13,830 bases of DNA, taken from the NCBI GenBank assembly GCA_027080315.1, contig JALWSI010000193.1:1-13830 (forward strand), read 5' to 3'. The position numbers were made by a program, and so were the translations under genes. Source of the stretch: a bacterium. Its GTDB lineage: Bacteria > Thermosulfidibacterota > Thermosulfidibacteria > Thermosulfidibacterales > JALWSI01. Positions 6,687 to 13,830 of this stretch are shown here, piece after piece; the stretch's first letter is position 1, and each line of letters opens with the position of its first letter. A model generated the notes under the pieces. The model saw nothing but the letters and a program-made list of their open reading frames with translations, searched no databases and was not told the origin of the DNA.

Positions 6687-9600
6687 TTAACCCACCATGG
6701 TCAATAGCTCTTTGGCGTAGTTTTTTATCCTCTCAAGGCGAGACTCAAAAGGGAAGTCCTCTTTCTTCTCCCGGGCATTTCTTTCTATCTCAAATGCCAT
6801 TTCTGAAGCCATGCCAATCCCAAGGGATGCAAGGGAACCCTTCAAGGTGTGGGCAGTACGAGAGGCATCCTCAAACCTCTTCTCAGAAAGCTCACGCTGA
6901 AGGTTTTCTAAAAGGGATGAGAGGGTCTCTGCCGCCATCTTCAAAAACTCCTCCTCTTCCCCTTCCTCCATACCGGTCACCTTCCTCACATGCTGCTTGA
7001 TCTCAGCAAGGGATACAGGCACATCTGCCTCCCTTGAGTCCTCCGTAGCTGTGAGAAGATCCTCCTCTTTAGTCTCTACCTTAACTAAAGCCGATGAGGC
7101 ATTTTTACCCTTAACCCCCAAAGAGCAGAGAACATCGGTAACATCCTCGGGAGTGAAGGGCTTTGACACATAGGCATCCATACCTGCCTGAAGACACATC
7201 TCCTTATCGCCAGAAAGGGCATGAGCCGTCATGGCCACGATTATGGTGTGCTTATTCTTCAGCCTCTCTTTGAGGCTTTGGGCCTCATCTTCAGACAGGA
7301 AGGGCAGCTCCACATCCTCTCCCCTCTCAATGGCTCTGATAATTCTTGTGGTAGTTAGCCCATCCATCTGGGGCATCTGAACATCCATGAACACCACATC
7401 AAACTCCCGATGGGACAGTATTCTCAAAGCATCTATCCCACTACCAGCCTCAACCACCCTATGGCCCTCTTTGCTCAACATTCTCCGCGCAAGTTCCCGA
7501 TTAACATCGTTGTCTTCAACCACGAGAATATCCAGAGAGCCAAGGGCGCAGCTAAGATGGCTGGGAACAAGCTCCTCATGGGCATCGTAGGCCTTATCCA
7601 TGGGAAGCACGAACCAGAAGAGAGAGCCCTTCCCCTCCTGGCTTTCAACACCGATCTCGCCGCCAAGCATCTCCACAATGGCCTTTGATATGGCAAGACC
7701 AAGCCCAGTGCCTCCAAACCGCCTCACCACCGAGTCGTCTGCTTGCCGGAACCTCTCAAATATTATGTCCAGTTTGTCTTGAGGAATCCCAATGCCCGTG
7801 TCTTCAACCTCAAAGAGAATCTCTGCCCTGTCCAGATCGTCTCTTTTAACCTTGGCCCTGACCTCAATCTCTCCCTTTTCGGTAAACTTGAGAGCGTTGC
7901 CAATAAGATTGACCAGCACCTGGCTGATCCTTAAAGGATCGCTCAAAAACATCTGCTCACGGTCAACCTCACAGGCGACTTTAAGACTGAGACCCTTCTC
8001 TTCAGCTTTGAAAGAGAAAAGGCTTTTAACATCATCCAAGAGCCCGCAGATATTGAATGGCTTCATTTCAATCTGCAGCTCTCCTGCCTCTATTTTGGAG
8101 AGGTCAAGAATGTCGTTGATCAAAGAGAGCAGGGTCTCTGCAGAACGCAGAGAGGTACGAAGGTAGTGCTCCTGCTCGGGATCCAGCTTCGTGTCCAAGG
8201 CTAGTCTGGTCATCCCTATTATGGCGTTCATGGGGGTCCTTATCTCGTGGCTCATGTTAGCCAAGAACCTGCTTTTTGCCCTACTTGCCTCTTCAGCCCT
8301 ATTCTTGGCCTCAACAAGCTCCATCTCTATCCTTTTACGGTAGGTTATATCCTCAACTATCCAGATGAGGCGGTGGTCCTCTCCCCCCAGCATGGTGCCA
8401 TAGACAGCCACCCAAGCCTTCGTGCCATCCCTTCTGGTTATCTCAAACTCCCCTGAGGCCTTTCCATCTCTTTTAAGGCGAGAATAGAGAAGCTCCGCCA
8501 CCCTATCTTCCATAAAAGAAGCCGCTATCTCTTCAACCCTTAACCCCACAACCTCCTTCTCAGAGACCCCAAAGATCTCTTCAACTTTCTTGTTGATCTT
8601 CTCTATAACTCCCCGTTTCGCGTAGATGAGACCTATGTCCATATGATCAATTATGGCCTCTATCTCTGCCGTTCTCTCCTCAAGGATCCTCTCAAGCTCC
8701 ACCTTCTCTGTGATATCGCTCTTAATGGCCATGAAGTTTGAGATGGTTCCATCAAGACTAAAAATGGGGGCTATAACCGCATCCTCCCAGAAGAAGGTTC
8801 CATCCTTTCTTTTGTTGTAGATTCTGCCCCGCCACACGTCTCCTGCGAGAATGGTTAACCACATGTCCTCGTAAAACTCAGGGGGATGATAGCCTGATTT
8901 TAGGACCCGGGGATTCTGGCCTATGGCTTCTTCTCTCGTGTATCCCGTCATCTTGGTAAAGGCAGGGTTCACATAGACTATGTTTCCTTGAACATCCGTC
9001 ACCACAATGGAAGAGGGAGCCTGTTCAATGACGGAAGAGAGAAGCCTTATGGTGCGAAGTTTCTCCTCCTCTTCTCTTCTATCAGATACAAAGGCAAAAC
9101 GAGAAACGGGTCTTCCCTCTTCGTCCTTAATGAGGGTGCCGCTAATGAGCACCGGAACCTCGCTCCCATCCTTTGCAATAAGAGAGACCTGAAAAGAGGT
9201 CTTCCCCCTATCTCTGGCCTTGCGAGAAGCCTCCATGAGCAGGGGCTTTTCTTTCTCATCCACCAGGTCAAATGGGGTCTTCCCAATAATCTCCTCTTGC
9301 TCCATATCCAGCATATTACACAGGGCTGGATTGGCGTAGGTTATCTTAAGGGTATCAACATCAACCTCAAAGAAGCCCTGGCTGGTGTTCTCTATCACCC
9401 CAGAATACTTTTCCTTCACCTTTTTCAGAAGAGCCCGCTCTTTTTCAAGGTGTTCGCTTAGCTCTTCAAGGTGTTCTCTCTCTCTTGTCATGGCAAGACC
9501 CAACAGGCCCACTATGAGCATGGCCACAAAGAATCCCCCCAGCAACCACCTCAAAGGCCTTAGAAACGACCCCATGGTCATCTTTACAGCATTGGCTGAC

Positions 9601-10499
9601 AGAATATTAACGAGGTAGAGCCTCTCATCCACTATGGAGGAAGAAAAGAGTAGATATTCGTTGCCCCCCACCGTAACCGAAAGTTCTTTATTCTTAATCA
9701 GCCTGATCCAGGTGCCCCTTGGAAAACCCAGAGACTCCACCTTTGCAAGTGGAAACTGGCCGGTGCTCTCCAACTTTCTCTTAAGTTTTTCAGATAGAAG
9801 CTCTAAGCTCCATACTCCACTTCCAGAGGATAGAATCCCGTCTGGAGTGGCAAAGGCGACTATGCACTTATCAACACCTAAGTTTTCCGCCTCTTCAAGG
9901 GCTATCATGGTCTCTCTGGCAACGCCTTTTAACACGGCCGTCGGTTTTATCATTGCCACGATAGCCCCTACGGGTTTACCCAGGTAGAGAATCCTTCTTG
10001 AAAGGTATATCCACACACTGCCTGTAGAGGGATCCCCTGCCAGATACACTCCCCTGCCCTTATTAATAGCATCCTTGAGGTAGGGTTTAAGCTCATATAT
10101 CCGCTTATCTGCAGGAACAAAGGTTCCCATAACCCAACTGCCGTCCTTAGCGAGAACAAAGGCCTCCTCTATGCCGTGGCTTCCCTTTAGAGAGAGCAGC
10201 AGGCGGTTAATGACGGAACTCATCTGAATCTTGTTGAGCTGACCAGCCCCCCAAAAAGTGCTATTCTCGTCCTCTCCCAAAAAGTCCTCTAAGGAGAGAT
10301 CGTTAGCCGCCACATCAAGCTCCATGTCAACAATGCCCAAGTAGTCTTTGATTAATCGGGCGTGATCCACAAGGTACAGGCGCACATCCTCTTTGTGACT
10401 ATCCAGGGCAGACCTGTAAGTGCTCCATCCCACCACCACAGCAGCAAAGAGAACCACCACGGGCAGCCAGTATCTTTTAAGGCTAAAGTTTGAGAACAC
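6687..10499 (-). CDS. membrane-bound hybrid sensor histidine kinase (Cache-like, three PAS, HisKA, HATPase, REC, HPt)
   Basis: 1270 residues. N-terminal membrane helix about 11-28, an outside sensor region about 29-310 that looks Cache-like, and a second helix about 318-337. A charged coiled-coil (338-365) leads to three PAS domains near 366-475, 485-600 and 612-720. HisKA carries His751 in FLANMSHEIRTPMN. The ATPase has the N box NLIGNALKFT, then EDTGIGIP and GGTGLGLAISK. The receiver (about 988-1125) has Asp1039 in FMDVQMPQMDG, Thr1091 and Lys1113. The C-terminal HPt (about 1180-1265) has His1217 in AHTLKGS. The protein therefore holds a complete His-Asp-His relay and needs an outside receiver as final target. 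The receiver has about 15-20 extra residues between IIRAIE and HTIIVAMTAHA. GTG 10499 is chosen for AAGGA a few bases before it. Last gene of the minus-strand block. Ligand unknown. Confidence 0.95.
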   Translation of the reverse strand: MFSNFSLKRYWLPVVVLFAAVVVGWSTYRSALDSHKEDVRLYLVDHARLIKDYLGIVDMELDVAANDLSLEDFLGEDENSTFWGAGQLNKIQMSSVINRLLLSLKGSHGIEEAFVLAKDGSWVMGTFVPADKRIYELKPYLKDAINKGRGVYLAGDPSTGSVWIYLSRRILYLGKPVGAIVAMIKPTAVLKGVARETMIALEEAENLGVDKCIVAFATPDGILSSGSGVWSLELLSEKLKRKLESTGQFPLAKVESLGFPRGTWIRLIKNKELSVTVGGNEYLLFSSSIVDERLYLVNILSANAVKMTMGSFLRPLRWLLGGFFVAMLIVGLLGLAMTREREHLEELSEHLEKERALLKKVKEKYSGVIENTSQGFFEVDVDTLKITYANPALCNMLDMEQEEIIGKTPFDLVDEKEKPLLMEASRKARDRGKTSFQVSLIAKDGSEVPVLISGTLIKDEEGRPVSRFAFVSDRREEEEKLRTIRLLSSVIEQAPSSIVVTDVQGNIVYVNPAFTKMTGYTREEAIGQNPRVLKSGYHPPEFYEDMWLTILAGDVWRGRIYNKRKDGTFFWEDAVIAPIFSLDGTISNFMAIKSDITEKVELERILEERTAEIEAIIDHMDIGLIYAKRGVIEKINKKVEEIFGVSEKEVVGLRVEEIAASFMEDRVAELLYSRLKRDGKASGEFEITRRDGTKAWVAVYGTMLGGEDHRLIWIVEDITYRKRIEMELVEAKNRAEEASRAKSRFLANMSHEIRTPMNAIIGMTRLALDTKLDPEQEHYLRTSLRSAETLLSLINDILDLSKIEAGELQIEMKPFNICGLLDDVKSLFSFKAEEKGLSLKVACEVDREQMFLSDPLRISQVLVNLIGNALKFTEKGEIEVRAKVKRDDLDRAEILFEVEDTGIGIPQDKLDIIFERFRQADDSVVRRFGGTGLGLAISKAIVEMLGGEIGVESQEGKGSLFWFVLPMDKAYDAHEELVPSHLSCALGSLDILVVEDNDVNRELARRMLSKEGHRVVEAGSGIDALRILSHREFDVVFMDVQMPQMDGLTTTRIIRAIERGEDVELPFLSEDEAQSLKERLKNKHTIIVAMTAHALSGDKEMCLQAGMDAYVSKPFTPEDVTDVLCSLGVKGKNASSALVKVETKEEDLLTATEDSREADVPVSLAEIKQHVRKVTGMEEGEEEEFLKMAAETLSSLLENLQRELSEKRFEDASRTAHTLKGSLASLGIGMASEMAFEIERNAREKKEDFPFESRLERIKNYAKELLTMVG

Positions 10500-10586
10500 C
10501 CTCGTTCCTTAAACCCCTATCAAAGTTTTCACGACCTTATCCCCTTAAACGGTCAATGGCAAGAAAGGCTAACACCCATCACAAAT
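10500..10586 (-). promoter_or_regulatory. 87-base gap between glycosyltransferase and histidine kinase genes
   Basis: This is the longest spacer of the minus-strand block. On the minus strand it carries AAGGA near the kinase GTG, which serves as its ribosome site. A TTGACC on the minus strand (10551-10556 region) could be a -35 but I see no convincing -10 at 16-18 bases. No hairpin with a T run is visible, so there is no clear terminator. The kinase may be read from the upstream genes or from a weak promoter in this gap. Confidence 0.2.
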
Positions 10587-11609
10587 CTAAACAAATCCCA
10601 ACAGAAACCCCTTCAGCCTTCTTCCCTTCTCCGGCCACAGATACTCATCCATCTTTGCAACGGTATGGCCACAGAGTACAACTCTATACCTTTGGGAGAA
10701 GAGAGCCTTCAAGGCAACGGCAAGGGACTCAGAGCTTCCAAAGCTGTAATAGACAGCACCTTTACCCAGGATCTCTCTCACAGAGGGAAGATCAGGGGCA
10801 AATATAACTCCCCGTAAGGTTAGATAGTCTGCCAGCTTGATACCCTCATTTGTGGCAATGAATCCGCTGTAGTCTCTCAGTTTCTCCAAAAGCTTCCGGT
10901 GGGGAAGAAAATCCGCAAACTCAACATTGTGGGCCCTGAACCTATTTTTATCTTCTTCACCCCCCCCGAAGACGGTTAGCCTGAGCCCCGGTAGAAGCCC
11001 CATGGCCCCCATCACCACCCCAAGGTCTTTGGTTCCCGCATAGGCCAAAGAGAGACCCTCTCCTCTCGCCTCAAAACCTCGGTGGGTCCACCCGTACCAG
11101 AGGTGAAGAGAGGGAACCCCCAAAGAGAGCAAGCGGCGATGGGTCTCCTCCACGGCACACACCACCCCGTCTGCCCTGTTGAATATCCACTCTATCCTTT
11201 TACGCCGCTCAAGAGGCTCTGAAATCCCGGTCTCTGGATCGTTCTTGAACACCCCAGCCTTTCTGTGGGTCTCAAAAACGATGGGTCTCCTGTGAAGGGG
11301 CTTTGTGTTGATGGCGAGTCGGGCCCAGCGCTGACTTCTGGTGTAAAAGACCGTTCTCTCCCCTCTCAGGGAGAAGAGCAACCTCCAGTCCCTCTTCGCC
11401 TCCACCATTGAGAAGTTTGCCCCACGGGGAGACACCCCGTAGGTCTCCTCTATCTCTTGGGGGGACAGCCTGCCCTTGGCCACCACCAGAACCACCTGCA
11501 CCCCCAACTGGCTCAGGGCTGCACAGGTTTTGAATATCTGAATGGAGTGGGCCTTCCTTGATGGAACCTCCATCTGGGAGAGATAGACCACTCTTAGGAG
11601 AGCAGACAA
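10587..11609 (-). CDS. GT4-like glycosyltransferase (GT-B fold)
   Basis: 340 residues. The N-terminal half starts LRVVYLSQMEVPSRKAHS and continues IQIFKTCAALSQLGVQVVLV, typical of the acceptor domain of family-4 (group 1) glycosyltransferases. The C-terminal half has LSLAYAGTKDLG, LRLTVFGGG and NEGIKLADYLTLRG followed by PSVREIL (about 255-281), the usual nucleotide-sugar-binding region of GT4 enzymes. The classic E-x7-E element (EPFGLxxLEA) is replaced by NEGIKLADYL, so the first glutamate position is altered or shifted. Donor and acceptor sugars are unknown. TTG 11609 lies three bases after the ade stop and gives a full N-terminus; a GTG six codons later is possible but would cut the first strand. 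The frame is tightly coupled to ade, an unexpected partner. No other cell-envelope gene is visible in the window. Confidence 0.8.
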   Translation of the reverse strand: MSALLRVVYLSQMEVPSRKAHSIQIFKTCAALSQLGVQVVLVVAKGRLSPQEIEETYGVSPRGANFSMVEAKRDWRLLFSLRGERTVFYTRSQRWARLAINTKPLHRRPIVFETHRKAGVFKNDPETGISEPLERRKRIEWIFNRADGVVCAVEETHRRLLSLGVPSLHLWYGWTHRGFEARGEGLSLAYAGTKDLGVVMGAMGLLPGLRLTVFGGGEEDKNRFRAHNVEFADFLPHRKLLEKLRDYSGFIATNEGIKLADYLTLRGVIFAPDLPSVREILGKGAVYYSFGSSESLAVALKALFSQRYRVVLCGHTVAKMDEYLWPEKGRRLKGFLLGFV

Positions 11610-11612
11610 GAC

Positions 11613-13358
11613 TCAATCCACGAATAGATCCACAAAAGAGGCGCTGTTCACGTCAACCAGGCCTCTGTCGGTGAGTTTGAGGCTGGGAATCACCGGTAGC
11701 GCCAGAAAGGAGATGTGCATGAATGGAGAGGCCCCTTTGGCCCCAAGGGCCTCTGCAGCCCGGTCAACCTCACGGCACCTCTCTACAACCCATGAGAGCG
11801 GCTTGTCAGAGAGAAGCCCCGCTATGGGCAAGGGCAAAGAGGCAACCACCTCTTCTCCATCTACCACCGCAAGGCCGCCACCCATATCTATCACCGCTTT
11901 AACAGCGGTCTCCATCTCTTCGTCGCTGGCTCCAACCACCACGATGTTGTGGGAATCATGGGCAACGCTTGAGGCAAGAGCCCCTCTTTTAAGGCCAAAT
12001 CCCTCCACAAAGCCCACCCCAACGTTTCCCGTGGCCTTATGCCTCTCAACCACCGCTATCTTAAGGATGTCCCTGGCAGTATCAGCCACAACGTTATCGC
12101 CCTCAACAAGGGGAATGTGGTGCTCTTCACCGGTGGTGATCTCGTTCTCAATAAGGGTGATCACCCTTATCTTCCTTCCCGGCTTATGGTTCACCCTGAA
12201 GGGATGAGGGGGCAGCTTCACCCTGCAGCTATCCCTGAAATCAAGCACCGTTTCCTTGCGAAGGGGAACCACAACCTCTCCATTTTTGGCCACCACCTCT
12301 CCCCTCTTCAGCACCAGGGATACATTGAACTGGTTTATGTCGTCCACAACCGCAATGTCAGCCAGATATCCCGGAGCCACCGCCCCTCTGCGCTTTAAAT
12401 CGTAGTAGAAGGCAGGATTAAAGGTGACCATTCTGACGGCGAGGTTGGGCGCCATGCCTAAGTAAACCGCCTTTTTTAAGAGGAAGTCCGCATGCCCCTC
12501 GTTGAGAAGGTCCACAGGGGTCCTGTCGTCGCTCACAAGGGTGAACCTTGAGACCCCATAGGCCCTCACCAAGGGCACTATGCTTGACATGTTCTTAGCG
12601 GTGGAACCCTCACGGATCATGATGTACATGCCCCTCTTCAGCTTCTCCTCAGCCTCCATGAGGTTGGTGCACTCGTGATCAGAGGTTATTCCAGGGGCGC
12701 AATAGGCCGAGACATCCTCGTTCATGAGCCCGGGGGCGTGGCCATCAACCCTCTTGCCCATACCAAGGGCCAGGGCCACCTTGCTCAGGGTAGCCTCGTC
12801 TCCTGCCAGCACCGCAGGGTAGTTCATCACCTCACCAAGGGCCAGCACCTCTTCTCTGGCCAGCAATCTCTTCAGCTCTTCAAGACCAAGGGTGGCTCCC
12901 GAGGTCTCAAGATTGGTGGCAGGAACACAGGAGGGAGCGGTGAAGAAGAAGTCTAAGGGAAGGTCGTCTGCAGCCTCAATCAGGGCCTCAACGGCCTCAA
13001 CCCCTCCCACATTGGCAATCTCGTGGGGATCCCAGATAACCGCTGTTGTCCCTCTGGGAAGCACCGCCCTGGTGAACTCCACAGGGGAGAGCATACTGCT
13101 CTCAACGTGTATATGGGCATCAATGAAGCCCGGCAGTATGAACTTGCCTGTAAGGTCTATAACCTCTTTCGCCCTAAACCCCTTCCCCACTGCAGCAACG
13201 TACTCGCCAACAATGGCCACATCTTTGCGCTCAATCTTCCCTGCAAAGACGTCTATGATTTGGGCCCCAGAGAGTACGAGATCCGCCTCTTTCCTCTTCA
13301 TGGCCACATCTATGAGCCGCCGCATCTCCTCCACCTCCAAAGGGATGGGCTTTGCCAT
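11613..13358 (-). CDS. ade: adenine deaminase
   Basis: 581 residues, close to the 570-600 usual for bacterial adenine deaminases (AdeC/Ade, amidohydrolase superfamily). The enzyme converts adenine to hypoxanthine and ammonia in purine salvage. Seen in order: PGFIDAHIHVESSMLSP (His82 and His84 metal ligands), IWDPHEIANVGG (about 108-119), APSCVPAT, LGEVMNYPAVL, VDGHAPGL (His207), GITSDHECTN (His228), and LVSDDRTPVDLLNEGH (Asp277/278). The C-terminal HDSHNIVVVG block belongs to the Ade-specific second domain. ATG 13358 is chosen because AGGGAGG lies just before it and the upstream open frame (to 13487) lies inside the transporter gene. It overlaps that stop by one base (TAATG). Adjacency to a transporter and a glycosyltransferase gives no added clue to its role. 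Confidence 0.95.
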   Translation of the reverse strand: MAKPIPLEVEEMRRLIDVAMKRKEADLVLSGAQIIDVFAGKIERKDVAIVGEYVAAVGKGFRAKEVIDLTGKFILPGFIDAHIHVESSMLSPVEFTRAVLPRGTTAVIWDPHEIANVGGVEAVEALIEAADDLPLDFFFTAPSCVPATNLETSGATLGLEELKRLLAREEVLALGEVMNYPAVLAGDEATLSKVALALGMGKRVDGHAPGLMNEDVSAYCAPGITSDHECTNLMEAEEKLKRGMYIMIREGSTAKNMSSIVPLVRAYGVSRFTLVSDDRTPVDLLNEGHADFLLKKAVYLGMAPNLAVRMVTFNPAFYYDLKRRGAVAPGYLADIAVVDDINQFNVSLVLKRGEVVAKNGEVVVPLRKETVLDFRDSCRVKLPPHPFRVNHKPGRKIRVITLIENEITTGEEHHIPLVEGDNVVADTARDILKIAVVERHKATGNVGVGFVEGFGLKRGALASSVAHDSHNIVVVGASDEEMETAVKAVIDMGGGLAVVDGEEVVASLPLPIAGLLSDKPLSWVVERCREVDRAAEALGAKGASPFMHISFLALPVIPSLKLTDRGLVDVNSASFVDLFVD

Positions 13359-13639
13359 TACAGCCTCCCTGCAAGCATGAGCACCCCCATCACCAGAAAG
13401 AGCACTCCACCAACCCACCGAATCAAACGCTGGGGAAGCATCTCTCCCAGGGCATGGCCCACCAGCACCGCCAGCAGAGAGGTGCACACAAGGGCAGAGG
13501 CAGAGGCGAGAAAGACGATTAGAGCCGATCTTCCTTTGTCTGCAGCAAGCCCCAGAGTGGCAAGCTGGGTCTTGTCACCTATCTCCGCGAGAAAGAGTAG
13601 AAGAAAGGTGGAAGCAAACAGTTTCATTCCCTCGTTCAT
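13358..13639 (-). CDS. single-domain GDT1/UPF0016 (TMEM165-like) cation transporter half
   Basis: 93 residues with three hydrophobic segments (about 5-18, 38-60 and 71-91). The family signature E-x-G-D-K-T is present as AEIGDKTQLATLGLAAD (Glu19, Asp22, Lys23, Thr24). GDT1/TMEM165 proteins usually carry two such repeats in one chain and move Mn2+ or Ca2+ against protons. This protein has one repeat, so it would need to pair with itself or a second half-protein; I see no second half in this window. Bacterial members are often manganese exporters, but this has not been shown here. ATG 13639 has no good Shine-Dalgarno (CACCCCTCC precedes it); ATG 13627 has GAGGGA before it but too close. The first start is kept. 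Between iorA and ade on the minus strand, it is one base into the ade gene. Confidence 0.85.
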   Translation of the reverse strand: MNEGMKLFASTFLLLFLAEIGDKTQLATLGLAADKGRSALIVFLASASALVCTSLLAVLVGHALGEMLPQRLIRWVGGVLFLVMGVLMLAGRL

Positions 13640-13647
13640 GGAGGGGT

Positions 13648-13665
13648 GGGTTACACCTGTAACCC
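13648..13665. promoter_or_regulatory. 18-base dyad GGGTTACACCTGTAACCC, possible operator or hairpin
   Basis: The dyad is an 8-base perfect inverted repeat (GGGTTACA / TGTAACCC) with a 2-base centre. It lies in the 39-base gap between the iorA stop and the transporter start. On the plus strand it is followed by C and TTTTT (13667-13671), like an intrinsic terminator, but no plus-strand gene ends here. On the minus strand a perfect -35 hexamer TTGACA (13676-13671) lies just before it, with only a poor -10 match (TAACCC at 17-base spacing). Its centre TACA-nn-TGTA equals the core of CopY/BlaI-type operators. Function as operator, terminator or neither cannot be decided here. Confidence 0.35.
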
Positions 13666-13678
13666 CTTTTTGTCAAGC

Positions 13679-13830
13679 TTAACCCTGGGTTTCTATGGCT
13701 CCAACGGGACAGACAGAGAGGCAGGCACCACAGCCAGTGCAGGCGTTGGTGTCAACCTCGGCCTTTTCTCCCTCAAAATACAGAGCAGGGCACTCAAACC
13801 TCTCAACGCATACTCCGCAGCCGGTACACT
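13679..13830 (-). CDS. iorA: indolepyruvate:ferredoxin oxidoreductase alpha subunit, 3' end
   Basis: Only the last 49 residues are in the window; the gene continues beyond the right edge. They hold two [4Fe-4S] motifs: CxxCxxC with a further Cys before PAL (CTGCGVC, then FECPAL), and a second C-xx-C-xx-C-xxx-C (CTGCGAC, SVCP). The spacing and the FECPALYFEGEKAEVD linker match the C-terminal ferredoxin part of IorA. IorA with IorB oxidises aryl pyruvates such as indolepyruvate to acyl-CoA, reducing ferredoxin, in anaerobic amino-acid breakdown. Other 2x[4Fe-4S] ferredoxin-domain proteins are possible because the catalytic TPP part lies outside the window. iorB is not seen here. The stop TAA (13679-13681) is 39 bases before the transporter start. 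Confidence 0.75.
   Translation of the reverse strand, partial: CTGCGVCVERFECPALYFEGEKAEVDTNACTGCGACLSVCPVGAIETQG

Noticed and set aside
10490-10807. Plus-strand frame across the kinase/glycosyltransferase gap
   Set aside because: Low-complexity Ser/Pro/Gln-rich translation without motif or ribosome site; it lies mostly antisense to the glycosyltransferase.
13359-13487. Longer N-terminus of adenine deaminase
   Set aside because: These codons overlap the transporter gene in another frame, read as low-complexity Gly/Ala/Arg, and the Ade family starts near the ATG at 13358.
13640-13678. yybP-ykoY manganese riboswitch before the GDT1-family gene
   Set aside because: This riboswitch commonly precedes such transporters, but the gap here is only 39 bases, too short for its paired structure.
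13023-13682. 219-codon plus-strand frame over ade, the transporter and the dyad
   Set aside because: It runs opposite to three supported minus-strand genes and shows no domain or motif.
1-13830. CRISPR array, tRNA, rRNA, insertion sequence or phage genes
   Set aside because: I looked for evenly spaced repeats, tRNA-like cloverleaf ends, transposase motifs and terminal repeats and saw none. Nearly all bases are accounted for by housekeeping, metabolic or signalling genes.

Overview
The window is gene-dense bacterial DNA with very short intergenic gaps. It holds twelve protein genes, two of them cut by the window edges. No RNA gene, CRISPR array, insertion sequence or phage gene was seen. Coding DNA is slightly GC-rich by eye, and arginine is often encoded by AGA or AGG. 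The 3' end of an indolepyruvate:ferredoxin oxidoreductase gene (iorA) and an adenine deaminase gene suggest an anaerobe that ferments amino acids and salvages purines. A Synergistota-like or related anaerobic lineage would fit. This is inference from gene content only, and I could not test it.

Plus-strand block, about 1-6684: pgsA (3' part), metK, a short purE, tsaC, a class-III (HemL-like) aminotransferase, an NAD-dependent epimerase/dehydratase and a REC-GGDEF-EAL response regulator. The first six genes look like one operon. The pgsA/metK and aminotransferase/epimerase pairs share ATGA stop-start overlaps, tsaC overlaps the aminotransferase start by 14 bases, and other gaps are about ten bases or less. 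The products are housekeeping: phospholipid head-group synthesis, S-adenosylmethionine, purine synthesis and tRNA t6A modification. The aminotransferase-epimerase pair has no assigned substrate. The regulator follows after a short gap and its start is uncertain.

Minus-strand block, about 13830 down to 6687: iorA (3' end), a one-domain GDT1/UPF0016 cation transporter, adenine deaminase (ade), a GT4-like glycosyltransferase and a 1270-residue hybrid histidine kinase. The last three junctions upstream of the kinase gap are tight (1-base overlap, then a 3-base gap); the kinase starts 87 bases after the glycosyltransferase stop. An 18-base dyad lies between iorA and the transporter gene.

The two blocks converge with only two bases between the regulator stop and the kinase stop. 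The kinase ends in its own receiver and HPt domains. The regulator has an intact receiver, a degenerate GGDEF motif (YADEF) and an EAL domain with its catalytic residues present. They may form one phosphorelay in which a membrane sensor controls c-di-GMP breakdown, but this is a hypothesis from adjacency. I found no clearly new defence or mobile system. The points most worth a second look are this convergent signalling pair, the short and divergent PurE, the misoriented hairpin/dyad before the transporter, and the unassigned aminotransferase-epimerase pair.
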